Positions 45,481-57,127 are shown, counted from the stretch's first letter. The stretch is DNA of 64,000 nt from Alentia gelatinosa (GCA_950022655.1 OX465582.1:89991801-90055800); one strand, 5' to 3'. The notes: a model not told the origin generated them from the sequence alone. Numbers and translations: made by a program.

Positions 45481-46426
45481 ACGTGAGGAGGAGACTACGC
45501 CTTCACGCTGTTATAAAGCCTGTTTACACCTGCCCGCGTTTAGCCTCCGATCGATTCGTCGGCCACCTCCGACCGATTTCTTATCATCTTCTGTTATAAC
45601 CACACAGACACCCCACACGTCTATAGGAGCCTACCCAGGCCATTGCATGGTGTCTGATTGTCAAGACACAAATCTACTCGCCTCACAATCAAGCAATCAA
45701 GATAATCTGGAGTGTTGTCCCAACACCTCCCTCTCATTTCTGAAATCGGCAAGTGGGAACAGAAAATTATGAAAGTTGGCGTTCCGATTTTCTATAACAA
45801 CTCTGACCCTATTCATCCTCCATGAAAACCAGGCCATGTTGAATAAATCAGCATTAGAGTTGCTGGGAAGTGTTGCCAAAAGACCCCCAAAGATCGGGCC
45901 ACAGATCATTTCTACGACACTGCACGAACACCACCATTTTACATATGAATATATAAGTAAAAGTATGATTTTGTGTATACAAGGTCGTCCTATTCCCCGT
46001 GTGTATACGCCTCATCTGTAGGCGTATATAAGCGTCCAATGAACAGGGCTTCCTACTGAGGACACCTGTACTTCTACCAACACAAACGGGCGGGAGGCGG
46101 CGGGGAAAGAGGATATTTACTCTCTTATACGCGGGTGTGAAATACAGCCAAGACGCGCTCGTATATAAACCCTGGGCGTATATATATATATATGAAAACA
46201 AGTCAAAATTCAGCCAATACATGCACTTCCGCGATGGCGTATATATGAATAAAATGGTGGTTTTCGTGCAGTGCGTAAATCAGGCCATGATGAATTAATC
46301 AGCAATAAAGTTGCTGGGAAGTTTTGCCAAAGATCTCCCAAAGATCGGGACATAGATCATTTCTTTCTTATTTTACGGCTTTCTGAAAAATAAGTCAGAC
46401 CAACAAATTCATCGGGAGTCAGGGGC
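45481..46426. repeat. Direct duplication around a TIR element
   Basis: 45825-45910 and 46280-46360 share 'CAGGCCATG-TGAAT-AATCAGCA', 'GTTGCTGGGAAG' and 'CAAAGATCGGG'. Between them, 45921-46275 has inverted ends CACTGCACGAACACCACCAT and ATGGTGGTTTTCGTGCAGTG. TA repeats lie at about 46180. Confidence 0.65.
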
Positions 46427-46630
46427 TCGTTTAATAATTTAGGATCGTACATGTAGACCCTTTTCTATATGCTATAGAGACCCAGGGATGATGTTGGTCA
46501 ACTTTATTCAACACTGATGGACGACCTTATAGACGGCTAATACTGTCTTTAGCGAACGGACTATATATTATCAAAGAAAAGCCTTGTACGAGGTACAGAA
46601 AAGGGTCCTAGATTATAAACAGGCCCCTGA
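46427..46630. mobile_element. F2 TIR element, copy 3
   Basis: The ends CAGGGGCTCGTTTAATAATT and ATTATAAACAGGCCCCTG are inverted. The interior matches 11980-12203. Confidence 0.8.
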
Positions 46631-47499
46631 AATCCGAGAGTGGAAATGAGGCTATAGGCCACATATCTATTGTGCTATGGAGGTGGCTATCTTGCCCACG
46701 ACGCCATAAAAAAAACCAAAAAAAACGGGTGGCGGAACCGATTACCAATGGATTTTATCACAAAACTTTTTCGGGCTTGCCATACAGGAATTTTAGCCTT
46801 TCCTCAATATTATCTATAGATTATAACAACTGGTAACAGTAGTTGCCCCCCCCCCCCCCCGACTGCAGTGGCGCTATCTTACAATTTCCTGGTGGATGAT
46901 GGTAGAACTAGCAATCACTCTGTGCCCTGAAGCCAGCCTCCTTTGACCGTCTGAGGAAGCCACCCACATCTCACTATTGTAGCGGATCTTTGACTGACAC
47001 TACTGTTCCATCTTTTAAAAAAACTCCCCATTCAGAGTCCCTCGGTGAATGACATCTCTATACATGCGCCCTAGATCTGCGCCTATCTATAGGAGAAACT
47101 CGCTGGATCTCCTACTTGTAAGTTACATACATCCAGTGCGTTTTCTACGTAATCTTTGCTTAATAAATGGTTTTATTTCTAAACTACATGATTACATAAT
47201 TCTGAATACAGTAAAAGGAGGGTGGTTTTGGCCCATGAGATTCAGGTCAACTACAGACTGTAGAACCATCCCCATGCGCTATTAACACTATGTAAGGAGG
47301 TCAGGGTGAAGGTCGTGGCTGGTGGATTAATCCACACCTACTATATTCCTTATATGGCAGTGAAGGCAGAGGGACAACTCCATGCACAAAAGACACAAAA
47401 CGGTAAAGCATTGGTGCCGGTATACCAGTGTATTGCCCTGTGCAAATCCCCATTTCTCTATACTACTATGGGCAGTTCAGCTTGGCCTCACAATCAGTA

Positions 47500-47560
47500 T
47501 ACAGTAGAACCCCGCTCAAAGGACACACCATCAATTCAGAACAAGTTGTCCCCTTACATG
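47500..47560. repeat. Pogo-like terminal fragment
   Basis: TACAGTAGAACCCCGCTCAA resembles the end of the pogo-like element at 32719. No matching right end was found. Confidence 0.5.
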
Positions 47561-47639
47561 GGATCAACTCTTAACCAGGGTTTCCTCTTATGGTTAGGCT
47601 ATGTAGTACATTATACCTTCCTTCATGTGGCACTAGAAA

Positions 47640-48845
47640 CACTGTTATATTCTTGGTATGGTGATACACACTCCCTATGTGTTTTCTATGGACACTTTGT
47701 ATTACTAGGTGGATATATCTGTATGCTCCAGGTATACATGGTAATACGCACTCTTTATGTGTTTTCTATGGACACTTTGTATTAGGTGGATATATCTGTA
47801 TGCTCCAGGTATGGTCATACACACTCTTTATGTGTTTTCTACGGACACTTTGTATTAGGTGGATATGTCTGTATGCTCCAGGTATGGTAATACGCACTCT
47901 TTATGTGTTTTCTACGGACACTTTGTATTAGGTGGATATATCTGTATGCTCCAGGTATGGTAATATGCACTCTTTATGTGTTTTCTACAGACACTTTGTA
48001 TTAGGTGGATATATCTGTATGCTACGGGTATGGTAATACGCACTCTTTATGTGTTTTCTACGGACACTTTGTGTTACTAGGTGGATATATCTGTATGCTC
48101 CAGGTATACATGGTAATACGCACTCTTTATGTGTTTTCTATGGACACTTTGTATTAGGTGGATATATCTGTATGCTCCAGGTATGGTCATACACACTCTT
48201 TATGTGTTTTCTACGGACACTTTGTATTAGGTGGATATGTCTGTATGCTCCAGGTATGGTAATACGCACTCTTTATGTGTTTTCTACGGACACTTTGTAT
48301 TAGGTGGATATATCTGTATGCTCCAGGTATGGTAATATGCACTCTTTATGTGTTTTCTACGGACACTTTGTATTAGGTGGATATATCTGTATGCTACGGG
48401 TATGGTGATACACACTCCCTATGTGTTTTCTATGGACACTTTGTATTAGGTGGGTATATCTGTATTCTCCATGTATGTCCATAAACACTCTTTATGTGTT
48501 TTCTATGGACACTTTGTATTAGGTGGATATATCTGTATGCTCCGGGTATGGTATTACGCACTCTTTATGTGTTTTCTACTGACACTTTGTATTAGGTGAA
48601 TATATCTGTATGCTCCAGGTATGGTGATACACACTCCCTATGTGTTTTTTATGGACACTTTGTATTAGGTGGATATATCTGTATTCTCCATGTATGTCCA
48701 TACACACTCTTTATGTGTTTACTATGGACACTTTGTATTAGGTGGGTATATCCATATGATCCGGGTATGGCGATACACACTCCCAATGTATTTTCTATGG
48801 ACACTTTGTATTAGATGGATATATCTGTATGCTATGGACACTTGA
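47640..48845. repeat. 73-bp satellite derived from a K-tail end
   Basis: About 16 units of TATGTGTTTTCTATGGACAC + TTTGTATTAGGTGGATATATCTGTATGCTCCAGGTATGG-type sequence. A block of about 372 bp is duplicated (47677 to 48049). The unit matches the terminal part of K-tails at 43940-44012 and the repeats at 51965-52230. Confidence 0.9.
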
Positions 48846-49640
48846 AAAGTAGATAATAAATATACATCTATGCAAAGAAAAAGGGATCTCTGCTCTCCCT
48901 CCGATGCCTCTTCTATTCACTATGTCTCAGTAGGTATTTGAAGTTCCCATTGTCTGCCTTCACATTGTAGTTTCTCCTTACCCAGATTTAAATGCCTCTC
49001 AACATGTTTGACAAAAGGTATTTTCCTGCTAACATTTCCGTAGAAACACTTATCACCATCTCATTTTATCCTTAAAAACCTTCAAACTTTCACTTGATTC
49101 TAAGGGAATGTGTTAAGACTATAGATTATTAAATGCACCTTATCCTTTCAGGAGATTTTTATGAAGGCGTTGTCATTGTGAACCTTTGCAGTTAAGACCT
49201 CTCCGAGATGATGCTCAACAGAACGTGGCTGTTTTACACCAATCACAGAGCATTAACGGGCTGTAGACAGGATTTACTGAAAAAACAACACGAGACGTTT
49301 CCAAACTCTGGATGGAGAAGCTAGGACTACGTTACTGTGACATAACTACGTGAAATCAGACATAGGTTTCGTGGCCTGCATCATAGATAAATGCAGGCCC
49401 TAAACTACGAGTTTCTGACGCGTAGAAATACACGAGCGTTAGGTCAAAGTTACGAAGTAAGGCTTGGGAAAAATATTGCCCAAGGCCTTGGCCTCTCTCC
49501 GGAAACTTGGTTTCCCTATTCCTATATACCTTCAAATGTAGTTTAACAACGATAAATACCGTTACCCGCCATCAAAAGCGAAGCCAGATTCAACCAGATC
49601 GAGTAACTTGACACTCTATGTTTTCTCTCCACTGCGCTTT
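48846..49640. other. Unassigned spacer inside the inverted-repeat segment
   Basis: One arm of a G-type palindrome ('GAGTTTCTGACGCGTAGAAA') is at about 49408-49430. No gene is recognised. Confidence 0.4.
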
Positions 49641-49948
49641 TCATATGAATTTTCTTTGAGACAATCTGATTGGTCTAAAAGTCAACCTTGTGTAGTAAAC
49701 GTAAGCCTTGGGTAGTAAGCGTATGTCATTCCACCCCCAGTAGTGTGGTGTAACCATAGCATGTTCGGCCAAAGGTATATAGGGCACAGAGCGATTGCTA
49801 GTTCCTCTATCATCCGCCAGGAAATTGTAAGATAGCACCACTGTAGTTGGGGGGCAACCACTATTATCAGTTGTTATAATCTATTATTAATATTGAGACA
49901 AGGCTTAACTTCCTCTATGACACACCCCAGAAAATAGTTTTGCCACCC

Positions 49949-50012
49949 GGGACCTGTTTCAGTAGTTTCGTGACATGTCTAGATGGCATCTGTGACACCA
50001 TACGGACAGATC
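49949..50012. repeat. F1 left-end fragment
   Basis: GGACCTGTTTCAGTAGTTTC and 'CACCATACGGACAGATC' match the first 60 bp of F1. The rest is absent. Confidence 0.7.
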
Positions 50013-50184
50013 AGTAGACTGCAATCGCTTACCGGTACTTTGTTTCCCTATTCCTATATACCTTCAAATATCGACAAAAATGATTATTTCTTTTCCTGCG
50101 ATAGGCCCAGAAAAATGGCCACCCTTACCGAGTAACTGCAATAGCTAGGTTTTCGTCCTGCTGCTCTTTATATCACGTGGTCAG

Positions 50185-50252
50185 GCCGGGACGAAAACGT
50201 CAGCCCGGGACGAAAACGTCAGCCTGGGACGAAAACGTCAGCCTCGCTACAT
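50185..50252. repeat. Short tandem repeat, 22-23 bp x 3
   Basis: GGGACGAAAACGTCAGCC is repeated three times. Each unit contains an ACGTCA half-CRE. Confidence 0.85.
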
Positions 50253-50384
50253 AACTTATAATTACTGCACCCCAAGCAGCGGTATGTAACTATAGAGGTT
50301 TCGGAAATGGGTATATAGGAATAAGACATACGTGCCTAGGTATATAATACATTGACGTGGTATGATGCGTCACGTGCCTGGTCT

Positions 50385-50610
50385 CGTGAGGCCGTGTCAC
50401 GGGCGGGCCTGGAGTGACGGCCCTGTTGTGTCGTTTAAGGCATTCAGCAGCCACATGTCCCCTGACATATCTCCTAATTAGTGCGGCAATTAGCATTAGG
50501 CCGCCGGGCCACGTAAGCTAAGTACGGTTATTTACGCTGCCAGTGTGTAACGCTCGGCAGCCGCCGGCAATATTCGGGCTTCCTAAAGGCCAGGGCGGCA
50601 TATACGGGAC
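50385..50610. other. Candidate conserved noncoding element
   Basis: This compact GC-richer, non-repetitive block has CTCCTAATTAGTGCGG, GGCAATTAGCATTAGG and CACATGTCC motifs (homeodomain- and E-box-like). It sits between repeats and a long AT-rich stretch. Function is inference. Confidence 0.35.
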
Positions 50611-51415
50611 TTTGTGAGGTTCTCATTTCAAATAGATATATTCCTGAAAAATGTTATTTTCACTTAAGTAAGTCTGATTTTTTCTGTAATAATCAAAAGA
50701 AAAATATTATTCATTGAAATACCAGTAGCGAAATAATGATTCATTCTATACCAAGCCTTCTATCCTTATTTATCGCCCATCATGATGTTGCATTTTTAAA
50801 AATTACCTTTACAGACATTTTTCTTCTAATTGAATAAAGCTGAGTTTTTCCAGATACTAAGACATTAAGTACTATTACACCGCGGTTCTTGAAACTCATA
50901 CATTAGTTTTCCAGATCTTTGTAGAATAAAAACATTGTGTTATAAAATATGATTACATTAGATCAATAAAGGAAGCATCAGGCATAAATACTTTTTAGGT
51001 CTGGTTTTCTCGCCAGAGCCTTGTCGCACAGCAAAAGGTGATTTTTGATAGTGGTCTATTTTGAAAAGATAGCAGTCCATATTAACGGCTACTATGTGTT
51101 CAGTAAAATGTACTGTACCAAAATGATCAGGATAGTATTCCCTGTTTAATTAAACTGGGTTTACATTTTGCTCATGCATTAAATTCGATAGAATCTTCAC
51201 TTATAATCTAGACGTCAGAGTGGGTAACTATGGACACTATTTCTGAGAAGATACATAAACATTTAAAACAGATAATTTCTTCATACAAATTCAATATACA
51301 TGCATCAAATGCCCTTTGATTTATCATGAATATTACATCTCTTGCAAATCTTTATTAGTTTATGGCCTGAACTACGAATAATTCCATATATGACAAGTAA
51401 AAAAAATTGCTTTTT
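50611..51415. other. AT-rich stretch, nothing recognised
   Basis: There is no long frame, palindrome or tandem repeat over about 800 bp. Confidence 0.4.
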
Positions 51416-51419
51416 ATCA

Positions 51420-51670
51420 CTTAAGCCTTGTATAAATGTCCATAGGCTTAACATTAGGAACTCGTTCTCAACAGGCTTTCGAGTACGGTAACTCGTACTT
51501 AATGGGTTATAAACAGATAACTATATCCAAGCTAAGATAAAATCAGAAACATATTCGCGTTTGATCTGTGTCCCCGATAGCCATCTCGTTTGAAGTACTT
51601 CAGAATAGTCACTCGGCTATCCCCTCGTTCTTATTCCTGCGCACTCCAACCTTGATAGCATAAGAGAAAC
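51420..51670. repeat. Diverged C-tail and palindrome
   Basis: 'TCCATAGGCTTAACATTAGG' and 'AACTCGTACTTAATGGG' mark a C-tail. 'CACTCGGCTATCCCCTCG' at about 51610-51628 looks like a diverged apex. Confidence 0.5.
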
Positions 51671-51779
51671 ACAGACAACCCTCATCAGTTTCTTTCCTAG
51701 TCTGCTATATGCTGGCGCGACCTATAGTAGGACCCTGGAGCAGAGGCCCTGGAGCAGAGAGTGTAGCGTGGACAGGTAG

Positions 51780-51940
51780 TCTAATTACACCCGGAGGAGC
51801 AGGAGGAGGAGGAGGAGGAGCAACCCACGATCACGGCTCGACCATCCACTCGCCACGCAAAATGTACAGCATGATTACTACCAGAGGCCTGACATTATAC
51901 CATCGTTTTTGTATATTACATTATAGTATATATCAGTTAT
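51780..51940. other. Spacer with GGA repeat
   Basis: A short GGAGGA run at about 51796-51822 is the only feature. Confidence 0.4.
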
Positions 51941-51942
51941 AT

Positions 51943-52485
51943 TATCCACCTTATAAATACAAAGTGTCCATAGACAACACATAGGGAGTGTGTATCTCCA
52001 TACCTGGAGCATACAGATATATCCTCCTAATACAGAGTGTCCATAGAAAACACCAAGGGAGTGTGTATCACCATACCGTAGCATACAGATATATCCACCC
52101 AATACAAAGTGTCCGTAGTAAACATATAGGGAGTGTGTTATTCCATACCCGGAGTATATATATTTGCACCTAATACAAAAAGTGTCCATAGAGAACGTAT
52201 AGGGAGTGGACATACCCGGCGCATACGGATATGTTTTATGCTATGGAGAGCGGATACGGCAAAATTGTGCATACAGAAAAATAGTGCATAACTAAATCAA
52301 ACTGATATAAACATGTCACTTGTCCAAAAAAGGTGGATGATAAATACAATATAGACTGGTTTCAGATAAAAGCGGTTGTATGCTCCTCCGTCTTAATCTG
52401 CGCAATATTATCGCATGTGCTCGGATACTACTGCGCGTCAGCTCCTCCGAGTATACGCTTGTATCTGAAACCAGTCAATATTGTG
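51943..52485. repeat. Composite foldback: K-tail with internal tandem units, palindrome G
   Basis: The K-tail runs from TATCCACC at 51943 to GGTGGATGATA at about 52341. It contains about four inverse copies of the 73-bp unit. G (52347-52485) has arms ACTGGTTTCAGATA/TATCTGAAACCAGT and an apex near 52400-52425. Confidence 0.8.
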
Positions 52486-52704
52486 TACATATTAGCCCTT
52501 TCTATACTATTTTCCGCCGATTACGGGATCTCCATAGTAAATCTACAGTGACTGAGTAATTCACAGAGCGGAGATTAGGGGATGCTTGTAATCTCCAGGA
52601 GATTATAGAAAAAAGACCCTTGTGTACAAAGTAGTGCGTAAGAAGATCGGCGGTTATTTTGGCTTTTCTTTGATAAGGTAGATTTTCAATGCTGAATCAC
52701 AAAT

Positions 52705-52852
52705 ACAATACTAACTGGTTTAAAATAAAAGTGGTAGTAATCTCCTCGGACTAGAATCTGTGTGATATCCTTGCATTCGCTCCATTATTACTACGCGTCT
52801 AGTCCCCAGAGACTATGGCCGCTTTTAAGTGAAACCAGTTAATATTCTGTAT
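52705..52852. repeat. Palindrome G without a clear tail
   Basis: The arms ACTAACTGGTTTAAAATAAA and TTTTAAGTGAAACCAGTTAA surround an apex with GAGCGAATGC on the minus strand. Confidence 0.7.
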
Positions 52853-53763
52853 CTATATTATAGTGTTTATCAATTATATTATCCTTGTGTATATTATATC
52901 ATACAACAATATATCACTTGCATTAGCCTTTTGTATATCCTATGATAATATCATATGAGCCTCAATTGATGTATTTTCTCATCATAAAAGTATCATTTAT
53001 GGTTTTTAATTTTTTTTAAATGAGCTTAGCTCTTTTATTTTCCGAATGTAGACACATAGTTTGTTTGATTACATCATAATATACTGTTCCGTATCCAGTA
53101 TTTTTGTCTGGATTGTAAAAGACAACATCAACATGATACAAAGACAAAAAAAAATCAAATTATCCTCACCTTCATCGCTAAAGCAAATCAAATTTCACCA
53201 GAGTATAAAGTAAAGACGTATAAACCAGAACCAAACATACAAACAATGCAACAACATTTTGAAATGCTGTGGCTGGAACCCTACATATATATGTAACAAC
53301 CTTGCTTTGAGGCAATTGTATAATATGAGCTAGCCCTAAACTTATAGGTTTTAAAAAACAGATATTGTTCCATTGACCCGACGAAAATTTAACATTATAC
53401 TATAGGTATAGACAAAAACACATACCATAGATATCAGTCAAGTTTACATCACAAATGCTGGTTTCTTCTGGATTTTCTTCACCACAAAGACTGCACTCAA
53501 AGATTAGGGAGTGAATGTAACAGCTGCAGACCTAACACTATGCAGGACAAGTCTATACACATTGTGTAATACATTTAGCATCAATAAACCACATATATGT
53601 ACAAATCACATAGATCTACATCCTACTTCACGGTACACACACCAGGTACTGTGCATACCTCCTACGGCCGAGTATCGATCGATAAACCTGTCTAGAACAG
53701 GAAATCAAACCGCCATCATAGACTTAAAACATAACCAGTATCAAAACAGATGTACAGGGGCCT
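52853..53763. other. AT-rich spacer, nothing recognised
   Basis: An 89-codon frame (53511-53780) has no recognised motif and runs into the next repeat. Confidence 0.35.
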
Positions 53764-54068
53764 GGGACCTGTTTCACTAGTTTCGTGACATGTCTAGATG
53801 GCGTCTAGATGGTGTGTCCGGTTTCATAATAACTAGACATTAGACTTTGTTTTGTCCGTTCTTGCTTGCACTGTTGGTGCCGCTTTTCATGTCTGTCTGA
53901 CACTTTTGTCACGAAAATAGTGAAACAGGTCCATGATGTGTAGATTTGTCTAATTCTATGTTTGGGGTCTGTCTTTTCCTAAGGGCAGTTACTTATGTTG
54001 TCACGAAACTAGACAACCCCAATGTCCGTATGGTGTCACAGACATGTCACGAAACTAGTGAAACAGGG
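53764..54068. mobile_element. F1 element, inverse copy
   Basis: It starts GGACCTGTTTCACTAGTTTC and ends ACGAAACTAGTGAAACAGG. The internal terminal-repeat copy is at about 53916-53935. It matches 35668-35977 in reverse. Confidence 0.85.
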
Positions 54069-54650
54069 GCCCGTTGAATAATCTAGGCTCGTACACGAGG
54101 ACCCTTTTTCTTGCGTATTTTAGGTTGTGTATTTGGTATTATGTAGCGTAGTGAAAGGGCTAACCACTATTGTCTGACGTATGTTTTGTCTCTCCCCCCC
54201 CCGTGTCTGTCCTATTGATATCCTTAAGGTTGATTAATCTTTTATAACCACACTGAAGATGTCCACTTCCTCTTATAAACACCTGAAATAAAGTAGTTCT
54301 GTAGTACCCATATTCATACTGTAGTTTGTCATCATTGTATTTCTCTTTATTGTTTGAACTGGTATGTAGTAGTTGGTATTAACTTCCCTCCTTAAGCATC
54401 TTGCAGAAACGATATCATGATATCTCATTGTAATTGAATCTTCTTGATGTCAATAGATGCTGCTATTTAAAAAAAGAAAAAAAACCTTTTCTGTATGCCA
54501 AGGAGAACAAGGAACGATGTGTGTCAACTTTATTCAACACTTATGGACGACCTTATATGGACAGCCAAGACTGTCTTACCGAACAAACGTAGACATCATT
54601 AGACGATAACTCTAGTACGAGGTGCAGAAACGTTATGGCCTGTACCGAGT
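54066..54650. mobile_element. F2 element, copy 4, split by an insertion
   Basis: The left end is GGGCCCGTTGAATAATCTAG at 54068-54087. The element resumes at 54485 (CCTTTTCTGTATGCC) and matches other copies to about 54650 ('GTCAACTTTATTCAACAC'). Confidence 0.8.
54109..54484. mobile_element. Probable retroposed insertion with A-rich tail
   Basis: The 376-bp insert ends in an A-rich tract (54469-54484). CCTTTT occurs on both sides (54103-54108 and 54485-54490), a possible target duplication. Poly(A) plus duplication suggests target-primed reverse transcription. No tRNA-like promoter boxes are evident. Confidence 0.55.
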
Positions 54651-54879
54651 ACCAGCCATATAAGAACTTGTAGATAAATTTTCTTATTGAACATTGGTTC
54701 TGCAGAATTCTATTCACCCAAGGTATTTCTACAGCACCATAGGTTGGTTTTATATTGAATGAACGACACATTTTGAGTCAGCAGTGCTAAGCGGGCCTCA
54801 AGGTGCATCTTGCATCTTGGTTGGACGATTATTAACTTTATTGAACGAGACCTGCCCTAGGACAAATGTAGGACTCAGG

Positions 54880-55560
54880 GGGCTGTTGAATAAAGTTCGT
54901 TCCTTCCTGGGAGGTGTTTCTAAAACTAAGAACGATATTTGTTGAACAATTACGATTACGACTAACCTCACGCGATAATGACAACGATCGAAGTGTCAGT
55001 CCGTTTTTTAAATGTGCTCCTCAGAATTCCAGGATATCTTTTGCAGTTTTTATTGTTTACTTTTTTCCTATCTTACTTGAAGACGTTCTGTTATGAAGGA
55101 AATAACCCACCTAGCAACGGTCCTAAAGTGGCAAAACTTGTTACCTTTCAAAAAACAAAAAATAACGATATTTTCCTGATCGTCTTGTAAGACCGTCCTC
55201 TATAAAGACAAATCACATTATGTAACGAGAATGCAACAAAGACAACGATAATATCAATTATTTAGTCGTTCTTAGTTTTAAAAACACATCCCTGGTGATG
55301 TTGCTGGACGATACCATAACTCCAACGATAAAAGACATCCTGGACGGTTTTTGCCATTCAGTGTTGCATGACAAAACAGAAGATATTTTCTAAATGAACG
55401 TATTTGTATACAACACCATGTAAAAGATTTAGATTACTCTAATCGTCAAAACATCTTATGCTTACAACACATTAATCTGTACAACACGATGGCCCCAAAG
55501 ACAATTCTAAGATACTTTTTTGTCGTTCGTAGTTCATTCAACGGTCCCCTGGTTCTTATC
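54880..55560. mobile_element. Long foldback-like TIR element
   Basis: The ends GGCTGTTGAATAAAGTTCGT and ACGTTCGTAGTTCATTCAACGG-type inverse (about 55527-55545) are about 650 bp apart. A second inverted pair, GTGTTTCTAAAACTAAGAACG and CGTTCTTAGTTTTAAAAACAC, lies at about 54917 and 55268. Confidence 0.65.
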
Positions 55561-55895
55561 GTTAGTAACATAACAAAACGGCCCCAGTGATCGTGCATCA
55601 AACGAGATGAAGCTTGGCGTTATTTGATAAATAAGGCTAAGAGGCTGAGTTCCGCTAATAATGTCAATCTCATCAAGTCTTGTATAACATATGATCATGG
55701 AACCCGAAATGTCTCAGCATTGTCCGATGCGTCAACATATTCAGTATAACAGTGTACTGCACAGGGTGCCGAATAGATGAAGTTTGATGGTATTTTGAGC
55801 ATGAGGTCGTGAGGTCGAGTTGCATGAATAAACTCATTGAATCTTGCATATTATTATATAGAGAAATGATTAGTGTGACTAAATGGAATCTGTTC
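55561..55895. other. Unassigned spacer
   Basis: No gene or repeat is recognised. Confidence 0.35.
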
Positions 55896-55897
55896 AG

Positions 55898-55952
55898 AGA
55901 TATTTTGGTCAGAAATACCGAACTCGGTGAGTATTTCTGACCAAAAATATCG
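55898..55952. repeat. Short palindrome, T-related
   Basis: ATTTTGGTCAGAAATAC and GTATTTCTGACCAAAAAT are inverted around CGAACTCGGTGA, which looks like a collapsed apex of palindrome T. Confidence 0.75.
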
Positions 55953-55957
55953 AGGAA

Positions 55958-56402
55958 TATCTGTCTCACCCCCACCCCTCTCCATCTCTCTGTCTCACCC
56001 CCACCCCTCTCCCTCTCTCTGTCCCACCCCCACCCCTTTCCCTCTCTCTGTCCCACCCCCATCCCTCTCCCTCTCTCTGTCCCACCCCCACCCCTCTCCC
56101 TCTCTCTGTCCCACCCCCACCCCTCTCCCTCTCTCTATCCCAACCCCACCCCTCTCCCTCTCTCTGTCCCACCCCACCCCTCTCCATCTCCCTGTCCCAC
56201 CCCCACCCCTACCCTCTCTCTGTCCCACCCCCACCCTTCTCCATCTCACTGTCCCACCCCCACCCCTCTCCACCTCTCCGTCCCACCCCCACCCCTCTCC
56301 CTCTCTCTGTCCCACCCCCACCCCTCTCCATCTCCCTGTCCCACCCCCACCCCTCCAGATCCCTCTGTTCCCACCCCCACCCCTCCACCTCTCTCTGTAA
56401 AG
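55958..56402. repeat. 30-bp C-rich minisatellite
   Basis: About 15 units of CTCTCTCTGTCCCACCCCCA + CCCCTCTCCC. Frames on both strands up to 157 codons are artefacts of the stop-free unit. Confidence 0.95.
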
Positions 56403-56715
56403 CTCTCAACCAATGATGTATGGCTCGCCAATTAGACTTATTGATCCAAGGCTTGACGCTCCCAAAATGTCCATCCCGTATTTACAGTCAATCCCCCACC
56501 CCCAGTTTCCCCCTCTCTGCATCCCCCTCCGTTACCCCTCCATGTGCGTCCCTCCTCCTCCTACCTCCGCCTCCTGTACCCGCCTCCTGTACCGCCTTCC
56601 CGGCCGCCCATTGGTCTGCTCGCCGGCCCCTCCTCCAGTCCCCCTCCTGTGGGCCCCCTCCAGGGTCAGTGACCGGTGCCTGGAGATGACGGACATGCGG
56701 GCTTGGTGTTGGTCT
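56403..56715. other. Pyrimidine- and GC-rich spacer
   Basis: CTCCTGTACCGCC-type text with local repeats (CTCCTGTACC twice). Overlapping frames are unsupported. Confidence 0.3.
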
Positions 56716-56717
56716 TT

Positions 56718-56985
56718 TATCCTACCCCGCATATAAATCTCCATAGAGTTAACATGGTGTGCCTGTATGCCACGGTTATGCCATAAAATATTTATATGCC
56801 ACTGGAGACATATGAAGTTAAAAACATGTGACAGGGTAGGATAAAATCTAAACACCACTCAATTTCATATAATTGTTTATATGGCATGAGTTGTCTTCGC
56901 GGATTGATATCACGAAGCGGAGCTGAGTGATATCTGTAGCGGAAGACAACGAATCATATGAAATTTCGTGATGTTTCATGATATT
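56718..56985. repeat. Composite foldback: B-tail plus palindrome W, flipped
   Basis: The B-tail spans 56718-56843. W is about 56850-56985, with apex CACGAAGCGGAGCTGAGTG at 56911-56929. Relative to the same left tail, W is inverted compared with 19703-19850. Confidence 0.85.
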
Positions 56986-57127
56986 ATCTCACCCCTGGTA
57001 CAAGTTTAGCCATAGGAATAACTCTAAAAGAATACTCAACGATCACCCCCGTAAAGTGACAATGTTATGCCATGGCCATGGCGGAGTGAATATGAGATGA
57101 TGTCAAAATCGCTCGGTGTTAGTCTTT
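56985..57127. repeat. Truncated D-tail
   Basis: TATCTCACCCCTGGTACAAG begins a D-tail, cut at about 57120 where a C-tail starts. 'ATGCCATGGCCATGGCGGAG' is shared with 57735 and 62720. Confidence 0.75.

Larger units (their letters stand above)
46726..49950. mobile_element. 3.2-kb segment bounded by about 170-200 bp inverted repeats
   Basis: 46726-46927 and 49781-49950 are inverted copies. Shared blocks include 'CGGGTGGC', 'AGATTATAACAACTG', 'GCTATCTTACAATTTCCTGG', 'CTAGCAATC' and 'CTCTGTGCCC'. The left copy has a C16 run where the right has G6. The interior holds a satellite and no transposase. It may be one large non-autonomous element or two inverted MITE copies. Confidence 0.55.

Noticed and set aside
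47677..48303. Two identical 84-codon frames
   Set aside because: They reflect the 372-bp duplication in the 73-bp satellite, not duplicated genes.
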